NCBI GenBank assembly: GCA_020343655.1
Contig: CP070805.1
Span: 641,874-693,087 of the forward strand
Length of the DNA: 51,214 bases
Reading direction: 5' to 3'
DNA from: Promethearchaeota archaeon
GTDB lineage: Archaea; Asgardarchaeota; Lokiarchaeia; Sigyniarchaeales; SOKP01
The notes beneath the pieces are model-generated. The model worked only from the letters and a program-made list of their open reading frames with translations, had not been told where the DNA came from and made no database searches. Both the position numbers and the translations under genes were made by a program. Within the stretch, counting starts at the first letter, position 1; the number at the start of each line of letters is the position of its first letter. Below are positions 27,297-36,129 of the stretch, piece after piece.

Positions 27297-28130
27297 ATGT
27301 CTGAAATGAAATTTGAGCATATTCTTGTAGAAAAGAATGAAGAAGGGAATTATGCTGTAATTTCCTTGAATCGCCCTGATAAATTAAATGCGCTTCATAA
27401 CCCTCTCCTTAAAGAAGTTGTTGATGCTTTAGAATCTATGGAAATAGATCCAAAAGTTCGGTGTGTAGTTTTAAGAGGAACAAAAGATTTTACCAAAAAA
27501 CCTGCATTTTCTTCAGGAGCAGATCTATCTTACGGAATGGGTAAAGGATTAAGTATGAAAATTCCAGCTCATATGCAACATGCAATGTATACAAAACATA
27601 AATATTACGACTTAATTGAAGAATTTAACAAACCCTTAATTGCCGCTGTAGATGGTTTTGCTTTTGGTGGAGGATGTGAATTAACTCTAGTTTGCGATAT
27701 CGTGATTGCAACTAAGAGGTCCTTTTTTGGATTTCCTGAAATTGTAAGAGGTATTTTCCCTGCAAACGGCGGAACTCAAAGAATGGCGCGACGAATCGGA
27801 ATAAATAGAGCCTTCAAAATGCTTTATTTTGGAGAAAGAGAAAGTGCAGAGACAATGTATGATTGGGGACATGTTTCTTTTCCTCCAGTGGATGACGGAG
27901 AGGAATTTGAGAAATTAATACATGAAAAAGCATCATGGTTGGGAAATGCACCTACAACTGCTTTAATGTTAATTAAAAAATCTGCGAAATTTGGAACTCA
28001 AGTACCCTTAAAAATTGGTCTTCTCATGGAACAAATGGGATTTGGAATTAATTCAGCATCGAGCGATGTCAGGGAAGGAATTGACGCCTTTCTTAGAAAA
28101 AGAGAGCCAAAATTCACTGGAGGTATGTAA
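27297..28130 (+). CDS. Enoyl-CoA hydratase
   Basis: This 277-residue crotonase has all hydratase features. Oxyanion loops are FSSGAD (71-76) and GFAFGGG (120-126). Both catalytic glutamates are present: Glu128 in GGGCELTL and Glu148 in FPEIVRGIFP. The latter block, followed by NGGTQRMARRIG, is typical of enoyl-CoA hydratases, and the C-terminus KREPKFTGG fits the family F-x-x-KR-x-P-x-F motif. It hydrates 2-enoyl-CoA to 3-hydroxyacyl-CoA, the substrate of the gene just upstream. This makes it a better hydratase candidate than the crotonase at 6865. Confidence 0.9.
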   Translation: MSEMKFEHILVEKNEEGNYAVISLNRPDKLNALHNPLLKEVVDALESMEIDPKVRCVVLRGTKDFTKKPAFSSGADLSYGMGKGLSMKIPAHMQHAMYTKHKYYDLIEEFNKPLIAAVDGFAFGGGCELTLVCDIVIATKRSFFGFPEIVRGIFPANGGTQRMARRIGINRAFKMLYFGERESAETMYDWGHVSFPPVDDGEEFEKLIHEKASWLGNAPTTALMLIKKSAKFGTQVPLKIGLLMEQMGFGINSASSDVREGIDAFLRKREPKFTGGM

Positions 28131-28135
28131 AACCT

Positions 28136-28156
28136 CTTTATTTTTTTTATTTTTTT
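28136..28156 (+). terminator. T-rich terminator after the enoyl-CoA hydratase gene
   Basis: Two T runs split by a single A follow the stop codon within 10 bases. This is a likely archaeal U-tract terminator. Confidence 0.5.
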
Positions 28157-28238
28157 GAAGATTTTTATAATTCTTTTTTTGATATATTTATAAGTATAAT
28201 TAATAATAGTAGAGATAAATACTATCAATTTTCAGAAA

Positions 28239-28796
28239 ATGATAGAAGATTTAGAAATTATTGAAGAAATAAATGATAAGAATCTGTTTCTTAGAAAGAT
28301 TTCTAAATCCGATGCAGAATTTTTTTTAAGCAGTTTAAATGAAAAAGATATAACAAATTATTTATCCTTAGGTCCGTTGAGAACAATAGAACATTCTAAA
28401 AGATTAATTAGAAATTATTTGAAATATTGGGAGAATTACCTTCAATTCAATTATATAATTGAATTGCAAGAACAAAATAGATTGAAAATTGGATCTGTTA
28501 GTCTTTGGAATGTTAATTGGCAGCATCATCGAGCCCAAATGGGAATCTGGTTGATTCCTTCTTTTTGGCATAAGGGCTTGGCGGAAATTTCTTTAAATTT
28601 AATTAAAAATATCGCATTTATTCATCTAAAATTGAATCGCCTTGAAGCTTACATTGCTCTAGAAAATAAAAGATCGATTTCTCTCTTTGAGAAATGTGGA
28701 TTTAAAGAAGAAGGTATACTTAGGCAATATCTGAATTTTCAAGGAAATTATCACAACGCTAAAATATTAGCTTGTTTAAAGAATGAAATTAATTAA
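28239..28796 (+). CDS. GNAT acetyltransferase, RimJ/RimL type
   Basis: This 185-residue protein has the GNAT fold of the RimJ/RimL group, which acetylates protein N-termini or small amines. The first block NLFLRKISKSDAEFFLSSL is the standard start, and GSVSLWNVNWQHHRAQMGIWL then PSFWHKGLAEISLNLIK spans the central sheet and the acetyl-CoA loop (usual form Q-x-x-G-x-G/A, here W-x-KGLA). The closing motif LNRLEAYIALENKRSISLFEKC-GF is well kept. Substrate unknown. It is 108 bp after the enoyl-CoA hydratase gene. Confidence 0.82.
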   Translation: MIEDLEIIEEINDKNLFLRKISKSDAEFFLSSLNEKDITNYLSLGPLRTIEHSKRLIRNYLKYWENYLQFNYIIELQEQNRLKIGSVSLWNVNWQHHRAQMGIWLIPSFWHKGLAEISLNLIKNIAFIHLKLNRLEAYIALENKRSISLFEKCGFKEEGILRQYLNFQGNYHNAKILACLKNEIN

Positions 28797-28841
28797 AAAA
28801 TTTAATTTCTCCTATTTTACGGCAAAAAAAAAAATATTTAT

Positions 28842-30632
28842 TTAAGGTTCTGGTTTTTCTGGTTGTTTATCAACTAACTTATCAAGTTCTCCTTTTTTTT
28901 CTAATGATTGGTTTATCAGTTTATCAGAATTTAATTTTTTTCCTAATGATTCATCTGTTAATTTAGTTAACTCACCTTTCTCTCCTACTTCTACTTCTTT
29001 TGACTCCTTATGTTTAAGTCTTAACAATTTAGACGAAGCTCCTAATTCCCGATTATAAGATTTCTTAAATGCGACATCTCTTGGCATTATTGCTACATCT
29101 GGTGCAGAACTTTTATTTAGAGTCCTTTTAAATTTTCGCACTTTTCTAACTGGTCTTGGATACTTTAAAATCCTTTGATACGCGATAAAATAACCCCCTA
29201 AACAAACTGCGGCCGTACTTACTGCAATTAATAATGCAAAGAATACCCATGGCTCAGGAATCGGGACCGGAGAATCGGGGAAGGTTTCTGTATAAGAAAT
29301 ATTTAGATAAACATCTGTTATTGAAATTGTTATATTATGGTCTAACTCAAAATCCTCAGCTAAATACACTTGAATAGATAAAGTAAAGTTTTCATATGGT
29401 AAGAGTTTCGAAGTAATGTTGTATTGCGCTACTTCAAACTCAGTTGAATAAACATAATCGATTAAAATAATTGGGGGCTCGTCATCATATTTCCTATCAT
29501 TAACATAGACTCTAATTTGGGAATTTTGAGAAGATTCGGTCCAATTTTGATCGAGTTTATATTTAAATTCAAGATTAGCATCAGTTATTCGAACATTAGT
29601 GCCATTTACTTCATCTAAATCTTGATTCCAAGACACTGCTGTAAATTGATCAATTTTTTTTTCATAGGTAAAAGTCAAATTTAACGATTTAAACCGAATT
29701 TCCTCCCAAGTATCTCGATCCGCAGATTTTACGTTATCTTCACAATAAATATATATACCTGTTAAAACAGTAAAATTATTATGACCTGGATCGGCCGCCA
29801 AAACATTAGTTAAAGCATCTTTTATGGCCTGATCTCCATAAGCTCCGATCTGGCCTTCGATATCATATAACGAGAGACTTTCATTACCTAATAAACGGGT
29901 TTGATTAAATCCTATCTCGTAAGTATTGTATACATCAATATCTAAAGTAGTAATTTCGACATAAAACTGAATAAAATCATATTTTCTATACTGATCTATT
30001 GTATCGTAATAATCGAATCTAGCCTGAATATCACCGGGAGTATCAACGTTTGGCCATACTGAAGCATTTATAATAGCATTAAATGAAACATCAGTTATTT
30101 TATAATCTGACATATCAACTGGTAAACTCACATTTGTTCTCCAATACATTTCAGGAGTATTCTGAGGTTGATGTCCGTCTGTATTTTCATTCCAGTTATG
30201 AGAACACCAGACTCCATCATCATCGACTCCATAACCTTGATTTGGTACAACTACTAAATCACTTTTATTGAAGGGTTTCCAACTCGATTGGGTTGCTGTA
30301 TTGAGAATAACTTGTTTTATTCCTGAATCTCCTATTATTGTTAGATCTCCTTGAGTTGGACTTGTAGATACAAAAACATCAGATGGATCTCCATTAATAT
30401 CAGGATACCAAGGATAGGTTGCGATTGGATTCCATAAAAAGGGTCCACGAGGTTCTGTTCCTGCAGTATTAAGAATTCCATATTTTTGTATTTTAGTAAA
30501 ATCTTGGTCAGTATGAATAAATAATCCCAATAAATTTATTGATAATATAAATAGAATAATAAATATAAGGAAATAAGAAATTTTCCGATATATACTAGAT
30601 CTCATTATAAATCTATCCCCAAAATAGTCCAT
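28842..30632 (-). CDS. Large cell-surface protein with two membrane segments and a basic tail
   Basis: This 596-residue protein has an N-terminal membrane segment (SYFLIFIILFILSINLLGLF, about 17-36), a long extracellular part of about 430 residues rich in Asn, Thr and aromatic residues with several N-x-S/T sites, a second membrane helix near 467-490 (WVFFALLIAVSTAAVCLGG), and a basic cytosolic tail of about 100 residues. The tail ends with degenerate repeats around a K-L-x-D-x-S/Q-L/P-x-K-K theme (KLTDESLGKK, KLINQSLEKK, KLVDKQPEK). The beta-rich body (SWNQDLDEVNGTNVRI, NITSKLLPYENFTLSI) resembles repetitive surface or adhesin domains, but no named family is recognised. An alternative start is the ATG at 30605, which removes 9 residues. 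Confidence 0.6.
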   Translation of the reverse strand: MDYFGDRFIMRSSIYRKISYFLIFIILFILSINLLGLFIHTDQDFTKIQKYGILNTAGTEPRGPFLWNPIATYPWYPDINGDPSDVFVSTSPTQGDLTIIGDSGIKQVILNTATQSSWKPFNKSDLVVVPNQGYGVDDDGVWCSHNWNENTDGHQPQNTPEMYWRTNVSLPVDMSDYKITDVSFNAIINASVWPNVDTPGDIQARFDYYDTIDQYRKYDFIQFYVEITTLDIDVYNTYEIGFNQTRLLGNESLSLYDIEGQIGAYGDQAIKDALTNVLAADPGHNNFTVLTGIYIYCEDNVKSADRDTWEEIRFKSLNLTFTYEKKIDQFTAVSWNQDLDEVNGTNVRITDANLEFKYKLDQNWTESSQNSQIRVYVNDRKYDDEPPIILIDYVYSTEFEVAQYNITSKLLPYENFTLSIQVYLAEDFELDHNITISITDVYLNISYTETFPDSPVPIPEPWVFFALLIAVSTAAVCLGGYFIAYQRILKYPRPVRKVRKFKRTLNKSSAPDVAIMPRDVAFKKSYNRELGASSKLLRLKHKESKEVEVGEKGELTKLTDESLGKKLNSDKLINQSLEKKGELDKLVDKQPEKPEP

Positions 30633-30744
30633 TTTAGAATTTTTAATTTTTAATTAAATAAATTTAATTTAATAAGTTACTTAAGAAATAATTATATGAT
30701 TTTAATTTAAAAAACTTATTTATCAAATTTGTAAAGTGATATAA

Positions 30745-31998
30745 TTGATCCAAGGTATATTAACATTTCAGTTTAAAATTAATCAAAAAGAGACTGGTGA
30801 AATAGAACCAGAGTTTGAACCTATTCAGTTGATATTCCGAGAAGGTAAATACGATGAAGATAATTTTTCAGAATTGCTAATTGAAAATGATATTTTTTCA
30901 CTATTCTATCAACACACCACAGGGCTCTTTGGAGTAAAATACAGTTATAGCAATTCTTATGAAGGAAGATTAAAAGGAACTCCTTATCAGGTGATATCTT
31001 ATTTTAAACAAGTTGCTGATGGAACACAGTATTTAGCAATTTCAATATTTGAGCTTGATGATGAAATTGCGATTTTTGAGGGCTTAATAAGAGAAATGGG
31101 AAATAGATTAGATAGCATCTTTGATAAATTAACAAGAGCAAGAAATTCCAAACAACTTTCTTTAATAGAAAATATCAATATAAGATTAAAAAATGAGATA
31201 AAATTTACTATCTTTCAAGTTGACCGATTATCAAATCTAGACAAACTTCAGAAAGTCGCATTAATCTATAATAGTGATGAACGCTTGAAAATTTTAGAGA
31301 ATTTACGAGAATATCCTATATCGAAAAAGGATATGAAGAGTATATTAGAAAAAATGACTTCTACTGTGAATGTGGATATTCTACTTCAACCATTTCTGGA
31401 ATTAAATATATTGCGCCGTGATTGGATAAAAGGAGAAAAAGATAAAAAAACAGGTGAAATTTCACATCAAGGAGAATATTTGTTTCTCATAAAAGATATT
31501 ATGTTAGTTCGCGTCCCTAATGAAAACCTACTAAACCACTTTAAAGAAACTAAAAATGAATTATTACCGATATATCGGCAAAAGGTTATTGATTTCTTCA
31601 CAAATTATGATCCTTATATTCAACCATTAACAGAAACAAAAAAATTAGCATCTATTCTTCTGAATCCAGATGTTTATGATTTTTTTGTATTAATGAGGCA
31701 TAATCATTATCCAATGGATAAGATTCCTAAAATTTTTTCAGAATTCGCTGTAACTGAGATCTTATTAGATGATTTAAAGAACTTAAATATTATAACTGAG
31801 GTTACGGACGAAAATAATAGGAAATGGATTTGTTTATTGACCGATATTAAACCACTGATTGTGTTTCCAGAGTTTTTGCTCCCTAAAATTAGAGCAGCAT
31901 ATAAAAACCAAGATATGGATGGAGGAATTACTTATGAAATTGCGAAGAAGGCTCTAAGTTTATTAGAAATAACATATCTAGAAGAAATAAAATTTTAA
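30745..31998 (+). CDS. Longin-like N-terminus with winged-helix domains, unknown function
   Basis: This 417-residue protein starts at TTG with AAGTGAT just upstream. Residues 1-125 form an alpha/beta unit ending in a helical stretch (IFELDDEIAIFEGLI then REMGNRLDSIFDKL) that resembles Asgard longin-type regulatory units. Residues about 165-245 and 280-375 look like winged helices (LENLREYPISKKDMKSILEK and LILDDLKNLNIITEV-type pattern). No catalytic motif or membrane segment is found. It is followed 35 bp downstream by another winged-helix/coiled-coil gene, so the two are probably co-transcribed and act together. Function unknown; DNA- or protein-binding regulator is inferred. Confidence 0.55.
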   Translation: MIQGILTFQFKINQKETGEIEPEFEPIQLIFREGKYDEDNFSELLIENDIFSLFYQHTTGLFGVKYSYSNSYEGRLKGTPYQVISYFKQVADGTQYLAISIFELDDEIAIFEGLIREMGNRLDSIFDKLTRARNSKQLSLIENINIRLKNEIKFTIFQVDRLSNLDKLQKVALIYNSDERLKILENLREYPISKKDMKSILEKMTSTVNVDILLQPFLELNILRRDWIKGEKDKKTGEISHQGEYLFLIKDIMLVRVPNENLLNHFKETKNELLPIYRQKVIDFFTNYDPYIQPLTETKKLASILLNPDVYDFFVLMRHNHYPMDKIPKIFSEFAVTEILLDDLKNLNIITEVTDENNRKWICLLTDIKPLIVFPEFLLPKIRAAYKNQDMDGGITYEIAKKALSLLEITYLEEIKF

Positions 31999-32033
31999 GT
32001 TATCAAATTTTAAAAAAGAGATGATTATGAAAA

Positions 32034-34223
32034 ATGTATCTGTTTAAAGATAAGGATATAATTGAAATTCCAATAACATGTAAAATTTGTTTAAAAGAGC
32101 TTAAATTTCCTATTTCTGTTGATGAATACAAGGAGATTACAAAGTTTCCAATAAGAAAAGAAGATATACATGGTGAACCGGCTCATAAATTAATTGTTTT
32201 TATTAACCAGTATTTAGAGGTTGAGAATTTTGAAATAAAAGACGTTATTGAAAAAGAAAAAGAGGTTTCTTATTCGAAAGAGTTAACAAAGCAAGTACTA
32301 AGTGAAATAGATTTATCGGATGAGGAGATTGAATTATATTTTCGAACTACAGGTCGAGAGGCAGTATCCATTGGTGAAATGTCAATATTAATTGACCAAC
32401 CAAAAGAAAAATGTAAACAAATTGCTGATAAATTTGTTGAAAAAGGCTTATTCAAGGAGATTGTTGGTGCAACACCTCATTATCAAGCTTTACCTCCCTA
32501 TGCCGCTTTAATTGCACAATTAAAGAACTTTTATTCCTATATTTTAGATATTAAATCAAAAATACCACAACAATTAGGTGTATCTTTTGCTAAACTTGAA
32601 TCAGAAGCCCAAGATATGGAAAAACTAAAAGATTCTAGCGAAGTAATGAGTGACTTGAAAGAAAAAATGCTTTCTCAAATCCATGCTCAGAAAAAAGAAT
32701 TTGATGATACAATTTCAGCAATAGATCAGATCAGATCGATAACAGACGATATCTCACAATTAGGAGAAATTACGAAAACTCTATCTGATGATCAACTGGG
32801 TTCATTAACAAAGCAATTTGAAAATCTTAATGTAAGAACATCCCAGATAATTAGAAACCAAGTTGATGATCTAAGAAATCAATTTAGTGATATTAAAAGT
32901 ACAATCACTGAAAATTTACAAAAATTACGGTTAGGAGTAATTCAGCAAGCAGTAGGTGATGTAATTGATAAAGTTATTGCTACGCGTCTAAAAGACATTA
33001 CTGATAATTTAAATGTACAATTAAGTGTTAGTCAGACCGTTTTTGCGGATGAATTAAAAAAAGCGACTGAAGGATTAAACACTGAAATTATTTCAAAATT
33101 GAAGGATTCACTTCAGGATGCCGTTAAGAATATTGAATCAATTACTTCTAAATCAGGAGAAGATAAGGAAAAATTATTTGGAGAAATTTCTGACAATTTT
33201 AATAAGGCTGTGAAGTTAGCAGAGGAAAGAATCGATGGGCTTTCTGGAGGTATTTTTGAATCATTTGGTAATATAAAAGACCTTTTTGGAAAGGGAATTG
33301 TTGATACATTAGATAATACATTATCAGATATATTAAATAAATTAGAAGTTAGCGAAATTACTACTAGAGAATTTTGGGATCAAGCTAAGGGTAGACGAGG
33401 AATTACAATGAAGGATATCTGGTTTATTCGTTCTCCAGAAGCTGCTAAAGCTCATATTAATGATGAAGTCTCAAAAGCTAAAATGAGAGTGTTAATTGTC
33501 GCTCCTGACCTCTTAGATATCAACCTTGATGCTATTAAAGCTCGACCTTCAAGAATAAACTTCAGAATTGCTACTCATATTAATCCCGCCATAGCTGAGC
33601 ACGAAGCAAAATTGCAAGAATTAGATAAAATGGACAATGTGGATTATAGAAATCGAGTTTTACAAAATTTATGGGGGATAAATAGAGATTATGAAGAAGT
33701 AATATTGTGTGTTCTCTCAAAAACAGAATTTAGAGGAGAAACTGTGACAGAAATTGCAGGAATTGGGAGTATCATTGAAGAACATATTAAAATTTTTGTA
33801 CCTATACTCGAGGATGCTTGGGTTGGTGCTCGTAAGGAAATTGTGCGTACGATTAAAACAACTCTTTCCAGAGAAGCCCCTCTTGAGTTAGAAAAACCTC
33901 TATCAATACCTCTTGAAGCCGAAGAACCTGAAAAAGAAATCTCTGAAGTTGCTAAAGTTCCTGAAGCAAAAACATCATCAATTTTATCAGAAATGCTTGA
34001 TGAAATAATAAACATGATAGAAACAATGAAAGGAATAGAGATTTCAACTTCTTTAGAAAGATTTCAAAGTGAGTTTGTCAAACAAAAAGGATATAATAGC
34101 GTTTTAAAAAATATCCACAATATAGGTAATGATCTAAAAAAAATCACTGAAATCCTAAGTCAACCAGAAAAAGAAGATTTGAAGTTAAAGATGAAATTAT
34201 GGCGTCAGCAACTTGATCTCTAA
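32034..34223 (+). CDS. TrmB-like winged helix with long coiled coil and PLD-like effector domain
   Basis: This 729-residue protein has several parts. An N-terminal unit has a C-x2-C pair (Cys16, Cys19 in PITCKICLKELKFPI), followed by a winged helix near 95-150 (GEMSILIDQPKEKCKQIADK, then TPHYQALPPYAALI, as in TrmB regulators). Residues about 165-445 are coiled coil, with repeating heptads. Residues about 455-600 contain the TrmB effector-like stretch IRSPEAAKAHINDEVSKAKM then VLIVAPDLLDINLDAIKARP, without HKD catalytic motifs. The C-terminal 75 residues are helical. The middle coiled coil and tail make a transcription factor alone unlikely; a scaffold or membrane-remodelling partner is possible. 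Unknown function. It lies 35 bp after 30745-31998 and reads as the second gene of an operon. Confidence 0.6.
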   Translation: MYLFKDKDIIEIPITCKICLKELKFPISVDEYKEITKFPIRKEDIHGEPAHKLIVFINQYLEVENFEIKDVIEKEKEVSYSKELTKQVLSEIDLSDEEIELYFRTTGREAVSIGEMSILIDQPKEKCKQIADKFVEKGLFKEIVGATPHYQALPPYAALIAQLKNFYSYILDIKSKIPQQLGVSFAKLESEAQDMEKLKDSSEVMSDLKEKMLSQIHAQKKEFDDTISAIDQIRSITDDISQLGEITKTLSDDQLGSLTKQFENLNVRTSQIIRNQVDDLRNQFSDIKSTITENLQKLRLGVIQQAVGDVIDKVIATRLKDITDNLNVQLSVSQTVFADELKKATEGLNTEIISKLKDSLQDAVKNIESITSKSGEDKEKLFGEISDNFNKAVKLAEERIDGLSGGIFESFGNIKDLFGKGIVDTLDNTLSDILNKLEVSEITTREFWDQAKGRRGITMKDIWFIRSPEAAKAHINDEVSKAKMRVLIVAPDLLDINLDAIKARPSRINFRIATHINPAIAEHEAKLQELDKMDNVDYRNRVLQNLWGINRDYEEVILCVLSKTEFRGETVTEIAGIGSIIEEHIKIFVPILEDAWVGARKEIVRTIKTTLSREAPLELEKPLSIPLEAEEPEKEISEVAKVPEAKTSSILSEMLDEIINMIETMKGIEISTSLERFQSEFVKQKGYNSVLKNIHNIGNDLKKITEILSQPEKEDLKLKMKLWRQQLDL

Positions 34224-34323
34224 TTTTATTAAAAACTTTTTCTAATTTTTCTTTCAAAAATCATTAAAATTTAATATATTTTCTAATAAGATACTTCTTA
34301 TTCTATTTTTAATTACTTTTTTT

Positions 34324-35349
34324 ATGGTTAAAGATGATATAATGCTTGATTCGGGGAAAATCAATGAATATCTCCATCACATTGATATAAAAGCTTATGG
34401 AAGCCCACGAATGTTATCTGTTTTTCTTGGAGAATTCGATGATTATTCCATTTTGATTGATTGTGGATCTTCATTAGAAATTAAAAGGGGATTACGATAT
34501 TTTAAAAGAAATCAAATTCCTTTGTCATCATTCAAATACATAATAACCTCTCACCATCATTTTGATCATAATGGTGGAATGTGGAAATTATATGAGGAAA
34601 TAAAGAGATATAATCCAAATGTTAAAATCCTTACTAATCATTTGACTAAAACATTATTAAACGATTTTGAACACCATTTAAAGCGTGGGAGAAGTACATA
34701 TGGAAATCTAGTTGGTGAGATGAGACCTATTGAAGAAAAAGCTTTTAAGATTATAGAACCAAGTAATAATTTTAATTATGATCCTAATAAGTTAGATATA
34801 CTTGAAAAATTTTTCGTGAATGGCTCAGAAATAAAATTAGCAATATTAAAAACTCCCGGACATACTCCAGATCATCAAACTCCTATCCTGATAAAAGACG
34901 AGTTAATTGATTTCATCTTTTTAGGAGAAGCTGTAGGTACTATATATCATGCATCAAAACTATTAACAATGCCTACATCTATGCCTATTTATTATAATCA
35001 CGAAGATTACATGCGAACTTTAGAGAATCTAAAGAAGCTAGAATCTCCGTTAAAGGCAGGTTTTGGGCATTTCGGAGTTGTAAATGGGAAAAATAATTTT
35101 AGAGAGATTCTTTTAGAACATGAATCCTTTATGAAGAAATTTAAATCCTTGATTATTAAATACCATAGTGAAAAACCAGAGACAAAATATATTCTCGACA
35201 AAATGATGCCATTTTTACTCCCGAGAACTGATTTATCTATTGGTCAGAATTCTATTTTTAGGAGTATTGCATTAGCAATTTGTTATGGAATGATGATATC
35301 ATTAGGATTTCGTTCAATCCCTAAAGAAGAAATGAAATATTTAAAATAA
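34324..35349 (+). CDS. Metallo-beta-lactamase fold hydrolase
   Basis: This 341-residue protein has the metal-binding motif TSHHHFDHNGG (His77, His79, Asp81, His82) and a later KTPGHTPDH with another ligand His. An FGHFG near residue 245 may supply the last histidine. The spacing fits zinc or iron binding two-metal hydrolases of the MBL superfamily, such as glyoxalase II-like, lactonase-like or nucleases. The C-terminal 100 residues form an extra helical part. The substrate cannot be told. It is a separate transcription unit 100 bp after the coiled-coil gene. Confidence 0.8.
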   Translation: MVKDDIMLDSGKINEYLHHIDIKAYGSPRMLSVFLGEFDDYSILIDCGSSLEIKRGLRYFKRNQIPLSSFKYIITSHHHFDHNGGMWKLYEEIKRYNPNVKILTNHLTKTLLNDFEHHLKRGRSTYGNLVGEMRPIEEKAFKIIEPSNNFNYDPNKLDILEKFFVNGSEIKLAILKTPGHTPDHQTPILIKDELIDFIFLGEAVGTIYHASKLLTMPTSMPIYYNHEDYMRTLENLKKLESPLKAGFGHFGVVNGKNNFREILLEHESFMKKFKSLIIKYHSEKPETKYILDKMMPFLLPRTDLSIGQNSIFRSIALAICYGMMISLGFRSIPKEEMKYLK

Positions 35350-35446
35350 TCTTTTATGATTCTCCTCATTTAACCTCCTAGTTTATTAAAATTTAAAGAT
35401 CTTAACTCTAAAAAAATTAAAAATATGGAAAAAAAAAAGATAATTT

Positions 35447-35914
35447 CTATTTTTCTTCTGATTTTGTTCTCAATAAAAGAAAAACCATTAAACTTAGTAG
35501 AAATTCAATAAGATAAAACAGGGCAAATCCAATAAAAGGACCCCAAATCAAGAGTTCGATTTGGTAGAAAATTGCAAAGACCCAATAATAGAAATTAAAA
35601 AGAATTATATTGATTAAAATGACTGGCATTGAAATTGCTACTAATATACGGCTTACAAGATATCTTTTTTCTTCTTTTAATTCCTTTACATTTAACAATA
35701 TTATCGTCGTTGTTGGAATAACTAATAAAGAGAATATTTGAGCTATTCCTAAACTGAAATAATTTATAATAGTTAAACGATCTATTACCTGTGTAATTAC
35801 AGTATCAATAGAAAAAAAAGTACTGTAAATACTAGCAGAAAAAAAAATATAAATGCCAATAATAAAAATTGATAATATGCTAATTAAGGTCTTATTTTTT
35901 CGTATATTTACCAT
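35447..35914 (-). CDS. Four-helix membrane protein, unknown
   Basis: This 155-residue protein has four predicted membrane helices (LISILSIFIIGIYIFFSASI, a central pair, and IGFALFYLIEFLLSLMVFLL) with short loops. No conserved polar motif is visible in the membrane. It has no recognised family. It sits alone between a hydrolase and geranylgeranyl reductase genes. Confidence 0.5.
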   Translation of the reverse strand: MVNIRKNKTLISILSIFIIGIYIFFSASIYSTFFSIDTVITQVIDRLTIINYFSLGIAQIFSLLVIPTTTIILLNVKELKEEKRYLVSRILVAISMPVILINIILFNFYYWVFAIFYQIELLIWGPFIGFALFYLIEFLLSLMVFLLLRTKSEEK

Positions 35915-36129
35915 TAAATTTCACTAAATAAATAGAATTAATATTAATGGCTAAAAATCAAGAAAAACTATTTAAAGTTTTATATATTGGATAAATAGAA
36001 GTTAAAGATTAATTCAATTTATAAATCTACTGAGTTTTCTAATCCTTATACTCAATGAAATTTTTAAAATAAAGACCTCAAAAATTCCTTTCATAAACTT
36101 CTAATTAATAGATATCATTAGATTTCATA

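Noticed and set aside
32034-34223. Resemblance to the UFM1 ligase UFL1 (winged helices plus coiled coil)
   Set aside because: No specific UFL1 sequence block was found; the TrmB-like winged helix and effector domain explain it better.
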